Source: Zeugodacus cucurbitae | Taxonomy: Eukaryota; Arthropoda; Insecta; Diptera; Tephritidae | Direction: 5' to 3' | Length of the DNA: 64,000 nt | Assembly (NCBI RefSeq): GCF_028554725.1 | Contig: NC_071668.1 | Coordinates: 4,204,001-4,268,000, forward strand | Shown here: piece after piece, positions 1-11,393 of the stretch | Numbering within the stretch: position 1 is the stretch's first letter | How the letters are laid out: each line of letters begins with the position of its first letter | Notes under the pieces: model-generated | Databases searched by the model: none | Told to the model about the DNA's origin: nothing | What the model saw: only the letters and a program-made list of their open reading frames with translations | Position numbers and translations under genes: made by a program

Positions 1-655
1 TTACTTTATATAATGTAATGTAAACGATTCAGATCGTCTTCAAAGTTCTGGTATATAGTAAGTAGGCGTGGTTGTGATCCGATTTGGACTATTTTCACAA
101 CATATCATTGGGACTAACTATTACAAACCAAGTTTCATTAAAATCGGTCGAGTAGTTCCTGAGATATGGTTTTTGACCCATAAGTGGTCGACGCCACGCC
201 CATTTTCCATTTTGTAAAAAAATCTGAGTGCAGCTTCCATCTGCCATTTCTTATGTGAAATTTAGTGTTTCTGACGTTTTTCGTTAGTGAGTTAACCCAC
301 ATTTAGTAATTTTCAACCTAACCTTGTATGGGAGATGGGCGTGGTTATTACCCGATTTCTTTCATTTTTGGACTGTATTAAGAAATGGCTAAAAAACACG
401 ACGGCAGAAAGTTTGGTTTATATAGTTCTATTGGTTTCCGAGATATGGGGGGTGGGGCCACGCCCACCTCCCCAAAAAAATTACATCCAAATATGTCCCT
501 TCGTACTGCGATCCTTCATACCACATTTTATTTCCATAGCTTTATTTATGGCGTAGTTGTGACACTTAATGTGTTTTCGGTTTTCGCCATTTTGTGGGCG
601 TGACAGTGGTCCGATTTTGCTCATTTTCGAAAGTAATTGATATAAGAAACAATCT
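1..655 (+). repeat. ORF-less interspersed repeat, family R1, partial copy entering from the left
   Basis: About 650 bases match 58500-59110 base for base over long stretches, including the segment around 'gacccataagtgg', the 'cacgccca' and 'gggcgtgg' palindromic boxes, and the 'attacatccaaat' segment. Two short frames inside it are disturbed in the other copies, so they are not genes. The left end lies outside the window. The matching full-length copy at 57942-59324 shows the family has no transposase-like frame. This is a diverged, immobile copy. Confidence 0.85.
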
Positions 656-2423
656 CAACTCTAGTATGGTGTCTTCTTCCCTCTAAAAACATATTTTAAT
701 AATTCTGAAGTCTCTTCTTTACTTCACAGTTTAATAATTAAACTCCAACACTCCTTTCAAGCAACTTATGTCACCAACGCATGCTCTTTGAAAATGCTGC
801 CGAGTTTAAGCTCTACAAGTTTAAACGCCAGCCTGATTAATCTTTACGAAATTGCTCCGCCATTTATGTGCCACTCCATGCAATTTGTTGTTGTTGTTGT
901 TGAAATTTACACCCGACACTTTTGCCACAATGCATCAGTGCAAATTTGTAATATTGCCGAATGACACACACTTGCTTTGCTGGTCAACAACAGTGGTGGC
1001 GATTTTTACGATACCCAATGAAAAAGGGACAACAAATGCAAAAAAATTAAATTAAACTTAAAGTGAAAACAAGTTTTGTTGCATGTAGGTGCATATAGCA
1101 CACCTTTATAACCGTTGTACAACGCTTTTCAATCAACAACACTTTTTGGGGCTGCAGCAACAACATCATCATTGTCGTTGGGATGACGCCAGTCCGGTTG
1201 TTGCCGGCGTCATTTAATATTGTGTGGCAGTTGTTTTGGCAGCAAGCAGTTGATGTTGCATGAACTGGCAATGTCGGAAGCGATTTTTACTATTACGAGT
1301 ATGAGTGGCAGTGTCGACGCTGGCGGGTGCAAATGTAAAAATGTTGCCGCAGGTGAGGCAACAGCAAGTAAACAAATATACAAAAACATACATATGTATT
1401 TGTAAAAGCATATATATAAAGAATGCGACTGCGGCTTCGCAGCGTCTCGATTGCAACGAGTTGACCACAAAGCCTGCAGCTGCCGGTACATAGTTCAACA
1501 CACATAAAACGGGTAAGCGCGGCCCAAAACTGCCATGCCTCTATGAGCACGTTTGCTGTTATTGTTATACGCGCGCAATAACAACAACAACACCCACACA
1601 TTCATATGAATTTAAAATATATGTGTTTATATGCGAGTGTGTTTCGCTGAAAGTGAATGCTCTTTGGACATGTCTGCTGCCGGTATAAGTCGCACATATA
1701 ATTCTACCGTTATTTTCTCTGTTTCACATTTCAACCGTTATACCGTGTGCATATGTGTGCGCTTGCATTCCGTGAGCATTTTCGACCACAGTTTAATACA
1801 CACAATGCATACGAGTATGGAGGAATGCTTGCAGCATCAATGCAATCAATTTTTGTTTGCTTCATTTCGGGCTTTGATTATTTTAGGATTGATGGAATGG
1901 CATGCAACGTTGGCACTATCATTGGTTGACTGCACAAAGCGCCGAGAGTGGCGAAAAAACGCGCATTTTAGCATCAGCATATTGTATTATTCGAGAAGCG
2001 TGCTCTTGGTCATCGCTGGGGGCGTTGAAATGTTTTGGAGTGACAATGTGTTGGCGTTTTGCAACACAGTGTTGCCTGATCGCTACTAAATACTTTGTTA
2101 TTTTTGAAGTGAATGAGGTTGTGTGGGTGTTCTTTAAACATTTCACACTTCTTTATCAGTAAAAAGTATATTTCTTGTAAATGAATGCATGACTTTAGAT
2201 GAGTTGGACCCTGGAAGAAATGCAACTTCAACCGTACTGCTTATAATTACCTTTAAACAGAGTAAATTCGTTATTAATTGAGGTAGTTAAACATTTTTTG
2301 GTAGGGGTTCTTAATTCCTTTCTAAATACTGCCAAACAAAGCCGCTCTCCCACTTCCTAAATGTTTCAACGCTTGTTTAGGCAGTTCTTAACTGATATCG
2401 ACTTTAGTGGACCGCAATTGAAC
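656..2423. other. Non-coding stretch with simple repeats
   Basis: No convincing coding region. The stretch holds short GTT/CAA runs (around 885-905 and 1575-1590) and CA-rich DNA near 1590. A 152-codon frame at 1631-2089 and overlapping frames on both strands have cysteine- and histidine-rich, low-complexity translations. They show no recognisable domain, so I treat them as chance frames. Confidence 0.6.
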
Positions 2424-2512
2424 TTGACCTCACGTGACCTCTCAAAATATAAATGATTCTGATCACGAATGACCTCTCAAAATGTAGAGGAACTTACCTC
2501 ATGTGACTGTTT
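2424..2512. promoter_or_regulatory. Short tandem motif with nuclear-receptor half-sites around an E-box
   Basis: At 2424-2440 the minus strand reads AGGTCA, four bases, AGGTCA, with CACGTG (2431-2436) overlapping the spacer. This is a direct repeat of nuclear-receptor half-sites with a 4-base spacing. A partial second unit follows: 'gacctctcaaaat' occurs twice, and CATGTG lies near 2500. The motif resembles the array at 5498-5690. Any regulatory role is inference. Confidence 0.3.
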
Positions 2513-2589
2513 GCGAGCTCGCTGACTTTTGGTGAGTGTTTTGTACATTTTGAGCCATCTATATGAGCCAGCGTCACACAGGGAGGGCT

Positions 2590-2850
2590 AAAAAACAAAT
2601 ACTTGCTTATAACGAGTGTTTTTGCTTAGATGTGTGGTTTTTGATGAGGCAATATTTTTTCGGAGTTCTTTCGGAGTTTTTCGGAGTTCGTCTTTTTGAC
2701 AGCTATTACTTTATTTTTACATATTTTGGTTTGCCTTTTCATAACTTAGTCCGGAAGAACGTTTCCAGTTGATTTACGGCCCAATTTGTTGCAAAGTGGT
2801 CGAAAATTGGGGCTTTCGGCTGGAATTCAATCGAGCCAATTGCAGCGGTA
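2590..2850. repeat. Unclassified interspersed repeat, copy 1
   Basis: This segment and 4400-4600 share a run of about 170 bases with moderate divergence. Shared landmarks are 'atgaggcaatac/ttttt', 'ttcggagttcg', 'ttggtttgcc' and 'ccggaagaacgttt'. No open frame is conserved between the copies. Copy 1 carries a local triplication of 'ttcggagtt'. The family class is unknown. Confidence 0.7.
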
Positions 2851-4355
2851 TTTATTTCGAAATAATTTTTAAAATATAGAGGCAAACCCTTTTTTTTATA
2901 GTTAATCTAAATATTTGGTCATAACAATAAATCTTATTGAATACCACATATCTAAAATAAACACCCTATATTTAAGTTATAGCTTAAGGAAAATTTAGTT
3001 GCTTATTTCTATTGCATTTTTTAAATTGATTAAGTTATTTCATGAACCCGTTATCTTATATTTTTTACAATCTCTAAAGTAATCTAGTCTCCAAGGAGCT
3101 TTAAATGACCTTCAGCAAGAAATAAATATGACTTCTGCCACCAGGTTTGGTTTTCCAAGAGATCAAGGGGAGCATTAATTGGTTGAGAATTTCGACCTTG
3201 AATTCCGCCATTTTCACATACACATTGGATCACCTATATAAGTATACATGTATGTAAGTACTCTCGTAAACATTCAGCAGTAAATGCACACGCAACAAAG
3301 CAAGCCAGTAAAGCATTCACCCTTTTTTTCGCTTAATAAGCAGTAAGCTGAGTTGGGTTTGGTGAGCGTTGGCATAGATTCTTTACGCTTTTAAATTAGT
3401 TGCACACACGGAAAACGCAGAAAAGTGCATACTTACATACTTAGTAGTAGTAGTGCGATTGCAAATGCATTACGCCGCAGCACTTATGCCGTAGCTGAAG
3501 CGGCATTACGCACGGCACGCAGCTCTCGGCAGTCGGCAGCGTGAAGGCATTGCGCACGCTTTCAGGCGTGATGGTGATTGCCAGCGAAGCGTGGGTGCGG
3601 CCAATTTTTGCTGATGCTGCTGCTTTAGCTGCGGCAAACGTGGAAATGCAGTAGCAAATGTAAAATGCTGGCGAAGAATAATTTGCCAAAAACGCAGGCG
3701 TTGAAAGCATGCCACGTATATGTATGTAAATATGTCTGCCTCTGCAGTTGTATATATTTCGATATAAATTTGTGTGTGTGTGCATATTACAACAACTAGC
3801 AATTTTTATATACATACATATAACCAACGGTGGTTTGGTGGCTTAACGCATTGGCCAAAAGCAAAAATCCAATACTGACCAAACACAAACGCCAACCTAA
3901 CCGCCGCCGCAGTTGTATGTATTGCATGTGTGTAATTGAAGCTTTGAAGCATGTTCAATTTGCGGTGTTGGCATTTTGCTGTACGCTTGAATCGCTTTGA
4001 GCTCAACCCAAATGCACGCAAATATTGCCGGACATAACTATATATATACGAGCTAAAGTAGTGCAGTGTCTATGTATATCGAAGTGGGTATTAACCCACT
4101 GTTGATGGCTTCAATGGTTTGACGCTACTGTTGTAGTATAGAGTATGTTCTAGCCTTTCTTTATACAGCTATAAGGATTTTGTGATGCCTGAAATTTAGT
4201 GGTGTGTAGATAAAAATATTAAAAAATATTTAAAGACGCTTTACAATACGGCTTTGGTGGCTGACCTGTATTTTTTGAAGTGGAGAACAGAGACAGCTTT
4301 CTCTTGGATAGTTTTTGACTGGGTAGTGAAAACTCAAATATTGTTCTTTATATAG
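2851..4355. other. Non-coding stretch
   Basis: AT-rich DNA with no supported gene. Short minus-strand frames near 3441-3827 overlap each other in different phases and have no recognisable domain. CA/GT and TATG microsatellites lie around 3720-3830. Confidence 0.55.
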
Positions 4356-4612
4356 AATTTGTAGCTGCTGAGCGGATGAATTGAAATCACTACCTTGCTT
4401 TTAAAGAGTGTTTTTTCTTAGACGAGTTTTCAATGAGGCAATACTTTTTTTCGGAGTTCGCCTTTTTCGCAGTTATTACTTGATTTATACTCACTTTGGT
4501 TTGCCCTTTTATAACTTATTCCGGAAGAACGTTTCTAGCTCACATAAGGCCCCAATTGCTGCAAAAAGTGGTCGAATTTGCAGCTTCTCAGTGGATGAAT
4601 TGAAATCACTGA
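4356..4612. repeat. Unclassified repeat, copy 2, bounded by ~38-bp direct repeats
   Basis: This is the second copy of the family at 2590-2850. It is bracketed by near-identical direct repeats that both contain 'ggatgaattgaaatcact' (about 4357-4394 and 4574-4611). Each repeat begins 'gaatttg.agct'. The layout resembles a very small terminally repeated element of about 255 bp, or a local duplication of one end. No coding frame and no class can be assigned. Confidence 0.55.
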
Positions 4613-4785
4613 TCTACACCAGTGTACAAAATATATCATAACTCATTCCTAATCCCTTTTAAAGCCTTACTTCTCTACAATTCTCCCACAAGATTAAGTA
4701 CTCATATTTTAGAAGAAAGTGCTTAAGCGTAATTTTAAACCGATTTTTTTTTACTTTTAGCGACAACCGACAACTTTATATAGAA

Positions 4786-5154
4786 CTAGCCGACCGCTCG
4801 GGCTTCGCCCGGGTTTAAACAATCATTTCAAATGTTATACATTTTTACACATGCCCCCATACATTTAAAAAAGTAAAATGAAGAAAATTATTTGTAATGA
4901 GCTAAATCTCGATTATGATGTTTGGTGTCCGATGAAGATAGCGGAATAAAACTTTACACCAATATCGATAACGATTACAGGAAACGGAAGTCTCATAACG
5001 GAAAACGGCGGATATGTTACAAACCGAAGTCTTCCATGAACAGGAAACATTTATGTTAAGCCCTGAAGCTGATGCTGCTTCCCTCACTAAGCACTTTCTG
5101 GAGAAGGGACGTTTTCATTCCAATTTTCACTTCATCATTTTGACGTTCGCTTTA
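4786..5154 (+). repeat. Head of interspersed family Y, copy 1 (split by later insertions)
   Basis: It begins 'actagccgaccgctcgggc' and aligns with 39845 onward ('actagcagacggctccggc'). The match continues through the 'gggtttaaa' box, 'gtaatgagctaa' and 'tttggtgtccg'. The matching tail of the same copy lies at 6176-6320. The intervening 1 kb (minisatellite, E-box array and an R1 fragment) is absent from copy 2, so it arrived later. Repeats of this appearance are common in insect genomes. I cannot assign it to SINE, LINE or Helitron from sequence alone. Confidence 0.75.
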
Positions 5155-5490
5155 TATTGAACATCCGTTTCCGGTAAAATATTTCCGGTTGCTTCATTTC
5201 CGGGCCCGGCACATCATTCCCATATCTGGTTCCAGTTGGCTCATTTCGTTTCCGGATGCACCACTTCCAGATCCAGTGATCAATATTCAGCCACCCCATT
5301 TCCGGTTCCGGCAATATCGTTAAACATAGCAGTTTCCGGATGCCCCATTTCCGGTTCCCCATATGTGGTTACCCAATTTCCTGTTCCATCGTTCACATCC
5401 CGTTTCCCCATATCCGGTTCCGGCAACATAGTTATCCATGTCCGGTTCCGGATGCCCCATTTCCGGTTCCGGTAACATCATCTCCTGTTG
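5155..5490. repeat. CCGG-rich minisatellite
   Basis: An imperfect tandem array of 'tttccggttccgg' cores separated by 'atgccccat' or 'caacat.gtta' spacers, in roughly 20-40 bp units. Frames open across it on both strands only because the repeat has few stops. Base composition is far more GC-rich than its surroundings. Confidence 0.85.
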
Positions 5491-5494
5491 CCCC

Positions 5495-5690
5495 ATGAGG
5501 TCAATGACCTTGATCACGTGATGACATTTCAACATCACGTGATATTTATATTTACAGGTCAATGACCCCACCCTGATCACATGATGTCAATTCAAGGTCA
5601 CGTGATATTTTGTTTACATTTTTGAGTGAGGTCAAAGACCCCACCTGATCACGTGATATTTTACATAGTTTACAGGCCATTGATCAATCC
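5495..5690. promoter_or_regulatory. Tandem array of EcRE-like inverted repeats and CACGTG boxes
   Basis: Three imperfect units of about 60-75 bp. Inverted repeats of the AGGTCA half-site with a 1-base spacer lie at 5498-5510 (AGGTCAATGACCT, perfect), 5556-5568 (one change) and 5630-5642 (weaker). CACGTG occurs four times, at 5515-5520, 5536-5541, 5599-5604 and 5651-5656, usually inside TCACGTGA. TCAAGGTCA, the FTZ-F1/ERR-type monomer site, is at 5592-5600. The inverted repeat matches the published ecdysone-response-element consensus. That it acts as an enhancer is inference; it may simply be a satellite. Confidence 0.45.
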
Positions 5691-6175
5691 AATACATTTT
5701 GGACTGGATAAAGAAATGCCTGAACAAAGCAACTCCTGAAAGTTTCGTTGACATAGCTTTTGTAGTTTACGAGATATGTACAGAAAACTTAGTAGGGGAC
5801 GGGGTCACGCGCACTTTCCTTAAAAAATTACATCCAAATATACCCCTTCCTAGAACAATCCTTTGTACGAAATTTCATAGCTTAATTTATGGCTTAGTTA
5901 TAGCTCTTTATAGGTTTTCAGTTATCGCTATTTTGTGGTCGTGGCAGTGGTCCGATTTCCCCATCTTCGAACTTAACCTTCTTATGATGCCAAGAAACAC
6001 GTGTACCAAATTTAAGATACTTCAATTTTTACTCAAGTTACAGCTTGCACCGACGGCCAGACAGACATCAGAACTTTACTCGTCACCCTGATTACTTTGG
6101 TATATATAACCTTATATCTAACTCGTTTAGTTTTAGGACTTACAAACAACAGTTATGTGGACAAAACTATTCTAT
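5691..6175 (+). repeat. R1-family repeat fragment nested in family Y
   Basis: It aligns with 58820-59300. Shared landmarks are 'ttttggactg.ataa', 'ggggtcacgc', 'attacatccaaat', 'attttgtgg.cgtgg', 'tacttcaatttttactcaag', the 'gacagacatc' box and the terminal 'acaaaactatt'. It stops where the family Y tail resumes. Short frames within it are frameshifted relative to the other copies and do not represent a gene. Confidence 0.85.
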
Positions 6176-6320
6176 TCTAGCAATAAATATAGCCTATGTT
6201 AATCGAGGTGAACGAAGCTTTCGAATGGTGAAGAATTTTCGAAATCGGCACAGTAGTTTTTGAGTTTATTCAATACAAACATACATACAAATCTTTCCTC
6301 TTTATAATAGTAGTACAGAT
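6176..6320 (+). repeat. Tail of interspersed family Y, copy 1
   Basis: It matches 40362-40508 closely ('tctagcaata', 'tatagcctatgtta', 'gagtttattcaatacaaac', 'tttcctctttataatagtag'). It completes the copy that begins at 4786. Confidence 0.8.
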
Positions 6321-7504
6321 TAAAGTTTATTCTCTCTTCAACAAACCTTCAAATAATCCAAAAATACATCACAAATTCGCATCACATTAAAATCATTAAG
6401 AGTGTTTAAAAATTAAATATTTTCTAAAAATTCAGAATATATTTTATTTATTTTCATATTTTTATTTCGTTGATATCCATTGTGCGCTGTTGCATACATT
6501 TGCAAATTACAAATTATTAATATATTTTTGATGTAATTCAAATGCATGTCAATTAAATAAATGTCACAGGTAATGGAATACTCAATTTAGTGTAGACATT
6601 ATGAATTTATATTTTATTCTGCGTATGCACAGTTGGTAGTGCCAAATTTTTCTAAAGTTACGCTGCTATGGCCTGTAGGCAAGCTTAATTGAATGAAAAT
6701 ATTTATAACGGCATGGTATAAGCTTCAGAAATTGGTAATTCGATGGATTCGTTGATGGTGTGAAATCGATTGCATTAGTTTCTCATGGCAGTCCAAATTC
6801 AAAGTTATAATTTAAGGCGGGGTATACCAAATGAGTATCAGCTGGTCTGATGATATGCAATTTTGTGAACCTTCTTTGTATCTCTAAAAATTTGTAGTAT
6901 TTCTCTTTGGGCTTTGCACGCTTTGGAAGCTCATTAAATGCTCATGTATCTGCTATATGAGCAAGTGCGGTCAGTACTCAGTCGTTGCACACATAGCGTC
7001 ATGGCATTAATTAAAGTCACACCACAATGCCGATATTATGTGCATATAACTCACCGCATGCAACAAACAAACAACGTTCAGCCGCGGGAGGGGAATATGC
7101 CAAACATACCTTTATTGCCTTATTTTGAACTGGGCTAGCAATTGGCAGGCAGTAGGCGCGACAGTCAATCAGCTGCAACTAAAGTTGAATATAATTATAT
7201 GCGCTGGCATTTATCACATGTAAAGAGATAGAGAGAGAGGAGGAGAGAGCTTCGAAAAACAACTTTGTTGGCACAATAATTTCGATTTGTTGTGTAACTG
7301 TACAAGTGTTTATATAGATAGAGCAAAAAATATTTGCAGCATAGCTAACATTTATTTTACTGGTAGCTATTTACCGTTAGAATTTGTTTTTTTTAGTTAT
7401 GTGTTGTAATTGTGTATGTATGTATGTTTTTAAACACTATAATATTTTTGTTTGAAAAAATTTATAAAATTATTTGCTATACTCGAATCAATAATTTTGC
7501 CCTT
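6321..7504. other. Non-coding AT-rich stretch
   Basis: No supported gene. A GAGAGA run at about 7227-7250 and TATG/ATGT microsatellite DNA near 7415 are the only distinct features. Confidence 0.55.
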
Positions 7505-8400
7505 TGATTTTAGGATGAGTTTATGAAAAAATAATATACAAAATAATTTTAAAATATTTTTTATGATTTTAGGATGAGTTTATGAAAAAATAATATGAAA
7601 AAAAAGTAGATTAAAAAAATTATTTTAAAATATTTTTTATGATTTTAGGATGAGTTTATGAAAAAATAATATTAAAAAAAAATTAAATTAAAAAAAATAA
7701 TTTTAAAATATCTTTTATGATTTTAGGATGAGTTTATGAAAAGATATTATAAAAAAAAAAATGAAATTTAAAAAATAATTTTAAAATATTTTTTATGATT
7801 TTAGGATGAGTATATGAAAAAATAATATAAAAAAATTAAATAAAAAAAATAATTTTAAAATATTTTTTATGATTTTAGGATGAGTTTATGAAAAAATAAT
7901 ATAAAAAGAAATTAGATTAAAAAAATAATTTTAAAATATTTTTTATTATTTTAGGATGAGTTTATGAAAAAATAATATAAAAATAATTAGATTCAAAAAA
8001 TAATTTTAAAATATTTTTTATGATTTTAGAATGAGTTTATGAAAAAATAATATTAAAAAAAAATTAAATTAAAAAAATAATTTTAAAATATTTTTTTATG
8101 ATTTTAGGATGAGTTTATGAAAAAATAATATAAAAAAAATTAGATTCAAAAAATAATTTTAAAATATTTTTTTATGATTTTAGGATGAGTTTATGAAAAA
8201 ATAATATTAAAAAAAAATTAAATTAAAAAAATAATTTAAAATATTTTTTTATGATTTTAGGATGAGTTTATGAAAAAATAATATGAAAAAAAAGTAGATT
8301 AAAAAAATAATTTTAAAATATTTTTTCTGATTTTAGGATGAGTTTATGAAAAAAAAAAAAAATTAAAAAAAAATTAAATTAAAAAAATTAAATTTTTTCT
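7505..8400 (+). repeat. AT-rich satellite, about 12 copies of a ~76-bp unit
   Basis: The core 'gattttaggatgagtttatg' begins near 7507, 7566, 7642, 7719, 7797, 7873, 7950, 8023, 8100, 8176, 8256 and 8331. After a shorter first interval (59 bp) the period is 73-81 bp. Each core is followed by A-rich and 'ataattttaaaatattttt' segments. Unit-to-unit changes are small (a single G to A at 8029, a T to A near 7811, A-run lengths), which points to recent expansion or homogenisation. There is no open reading frame. Confidence 0.95.
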
Positions 8401-9839
8401 ATTGAAATGACAAATAAAATAAAAAAAATCAATTTCATGGTTTTTTCAATTGCAATGATAGACCTTCAAGGATATATACCCCTCTCAAATTTTGAGCATT
8501 TATTAAAAAAATACAAATTCTCTCTGTGCAAATTTTTGGACCGCCCTCATGCATAATTCGCAGACTCACAGGTAGCGTTGTTCTGTTGGCGTCATATTTG
8601 TTGAAAATTTTAATTGAATTAGCCAAACTAGGAAGCGCCATCAGCGCGCACCTAAAATTGCCGACGTGTGTAAATATACACTCACACATATAAAAAAAAT
8701 AGTTGGACATGCATGTTAAGCAAGCCGCGCCGCCGCCCACTACTTACCGCGCACGATACCCACATTTAAATTAAAGCTTACAACTGCATGTAGCTCTACA
8801 AATGCACTGCCAGCATGCCAATTGTTCGAGGCGCTTTGTTGTTTGTAGCGGTTGAGCTGCTGCATTGGCATGCGCCGAGGCTATGCGCTGCGTCCAAATA
8901 ATAGGCCGTGAGGATAAACACTGGAATTTACAGCTAAAACATTTCGGGCCTTTAGTGGACAGGTGTGTATCTGTGTGTGTGTGTGTGTGTTTGTGCTGGC
9001 AGACATCAAAAAGTTAATTATTTCAATTTCCGCTACAAATTGTTTTATGTATTAGTGACCCGGACTTATTTCATTAACACGTGCTTGCTTATATGACTTC
9101 CTAGTCGCATCTATTTCGCGTTATACTGGCTAGCTTTTAATGGTTACATGTGGGTGCTTGTTGGTGTATTGTTGTTGTTGTTATAATGTGGTTTTGCTGC
9201 TATCTATTCGGTGTTTTCGATTGGTTTTTTTTGCGAAGATTTTAATTACATGAATTTTGTTAACAACGCCCGCTGCCGCTGTGTGTTTGGCGGTGAGCAA
9301 AGCACTCTAATATTCGCAACATCGTGGCCCAATGTTTAAATTTTCCGCTATTTTTTTTGTTGGAGTTGGCAGTCTCTCGTGTTTAAAATTGCAAAAAGTG
9401 CGAAATTGCAAAAATTGCATGATTTTAATTTGATTAATTTTATATTCCGAATTTTGAAGTGTTTATTGCATAGATTTTGAGGGTTGAAGTAGAAGCGATA
9501 TATTGCTAATATTAATTATTGTAAGTATACTAATTAATAGCTTATTACTTATTAGTGATTCAATCAAATTTATTAATTTGTAGTGAATTACGCTTTTTTT
9601 CTATGTAAGTTAGAAGGTTTACAAAAATTTAGCTGAATATAGCATATTTGAGGCATTTGACGTACACGTCGTATACGTAACATTTTGATTTCGAGGAAAA
9701 ATTAATTGAAAATTTTATCTTGGTGAATGAGGACGATTAGATCTTTGTTAAAATTAAAAAAAGAAATTTTAAAACTAGAAAAACTCCCTTTATGAAGAAA
9801 AAGGTGAGTGAATCTATATCTCAGAACAAACAGATGCAT
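8401..9839. other. Non-coding stretch with a GT microsatellite
   Basis: No supported gene. A (GT)n run lies at about 8965-8990 and a GTT run at about 9170. A 101-codon minus-strand frame at 8435-8740 has no recognisable domain and runs into the edge of the satellite. Confidence 0.55.
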
Positions 9840-10540
9840 CCAAGTATCTCGCCTCCGCTTTTTTTGCTCTTTATTCCATTATTTTTAAAAAGTGTTACAG
9901 TGAACGGATTTAGTTCAAATATGCGCCGTTTCGTTCGATAATCTATTTCTATACAGACGGCAACTTCATAATACCCGCCTCGTATAAGCCCCCCTCCGTA
10001 TTTGCGAAGAACTAGGACAGCCACTTTTCACAAGTCTCTTTTGAGTTCAACTTTACACCATCAAGGGCGTTCGCCATGGACAGGAACAGGTGGTAATCAC
10101 TTGGCGCTGTGGCCGGGCTATATGGTGTATGCGATAAAACCTCCCATCCGAGCTCCCGTAACATCTGACGAGCCATCAACGAAGTGTGTGGTCTGGCCAT
10201 GTCCTTGTGGAACACTACACCCTTCCTGTTGGCCAATTCTGCACGCTTCTGGTCGATCGCCTGCTTCAAGCGGTCGAGTTGTTCGCAGTATATGGTAGAA
10301 TTAAGCGTCTGGCCATATGGGAGCAACTCATAGTGGATGATTCCCTTCCAATCCCACCAAGCATACAGCAAAATCTTCCTGGCTGTCAGTCCCGGCTTGG
10401 CCACTGTTTGGGACGATTCACCGGCCTTCGACCGCCACCGTTTCCGCTCGACAGTCACCAACTGCTTCCAAAACGGGTCGAGCTCGTTCCGTTTCAGCAG
10501 CAAATCGCAGGCGTTGATTCGGTCCAGATTGATTTTCAAT
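9840..10540 (-). pseudogene. mariner transposase relic, copy A
   Basis: The minus-strand frame 10012-10539 (175 codons) encodes the C-terminal half of a mariner-type DD34D transposase. It contains WWDWKGIIHYELL, the second catalytic Asp in FHKDMARPH and the third in PSDYHLFLS. The segment carrying the first catalytic Asp is deleted (WKQLVTVERKRW). A stop codon follows CEKWLS, and the C-terminal FYEGGIMKLP region continues in frame only as a degraded remnant. A weak terminal repeat remains at 9841-9890. The 5' half is missing. It cannot be active. Confidence 0.92.
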
Positions 10541-11393
10541 ATTTAATCACCAATATAACCCCGCTATGACTCTGTGCCTTCAAAACAACCATTTTCTCAA
10601 CTTCTGTCTGAAAGCCCTCAAAAATCAGCAACTCTCCAACCTTGAACATTTTTCGAAGTGCCAAAATCAACAGCTAACATACTCACACATATAGTGATAT
10701 TAAAAAAAAAAAATCTCAAACTAATCGTAGTAAAGTGATGTCTGCCTTGCAAATCCACCGATCCACAGGTGTGTGCGCATACAAAACTTCGAACGTTTGC
10801 ACAGCAATTATAAGTTTTAATTAGCTAATGCGCCATGTTTTAATTATGTTTTCGCGTATGTGCGCGCACACACATTTCATATTTTTCACTTAAACTTTGG
10901 CGCAAATCTGCAGTTTATCGAATCGCATGTCGCGCACACATTGCGCCCAAAATGAATTGCAGAAATTGAGTTTTTTTTCGTTCTTTTCAAATGCATAACT
11001 TCCGTGAGTTATAAATGATTTCAACAAATACTTTCTTAGCCCGTTGCAGCGTGTGTGTATGTTGCAAAACTTTGCCGCAACTTGAAAATAATTTTCAACG
11101 GTGTGCTGTCAAAATTTATGCGCATAACGGTGACTTTCGAAAATTTCGCCATAATTTTTCGCACATACGATTGGTAATTATTTTAATAAAAAATTGATGA
11201 TTTTTGAAGAGAGGGGATATATAATTTTTTTTTATTTTTTATTTTTTTTTTATATTCCATTTTTCTTCAAAAAACTCCAACAATAATTAATTCTTGCATT
11301 TATTTATATAAATTCTTTCTTAATCAGCAACTAGCACTGCAGCTCTTACCTGCGCTACACCTAGAGTACATCGTTATTTGAATCTCAGTTTAT
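10541..11393. other. Non-coding stretch
   Basis: AT-rich with a poly(T) block at about 11225-11255. I see no gene, RNA gene or repeat copy shared with the rest of the window. Confidence 0.5.

Noticed and set aside
1631..2089. 152-codon plus-strand frame
   Set aside because: No domain, no splice signals, competing frames on both strands, low-complexity composition.
5135..5580. Overlapping frames on both strands in the CCGG array
   Set aside because: Open only because the minisatellite unit lacks stops. The translations are repeats with no domain.
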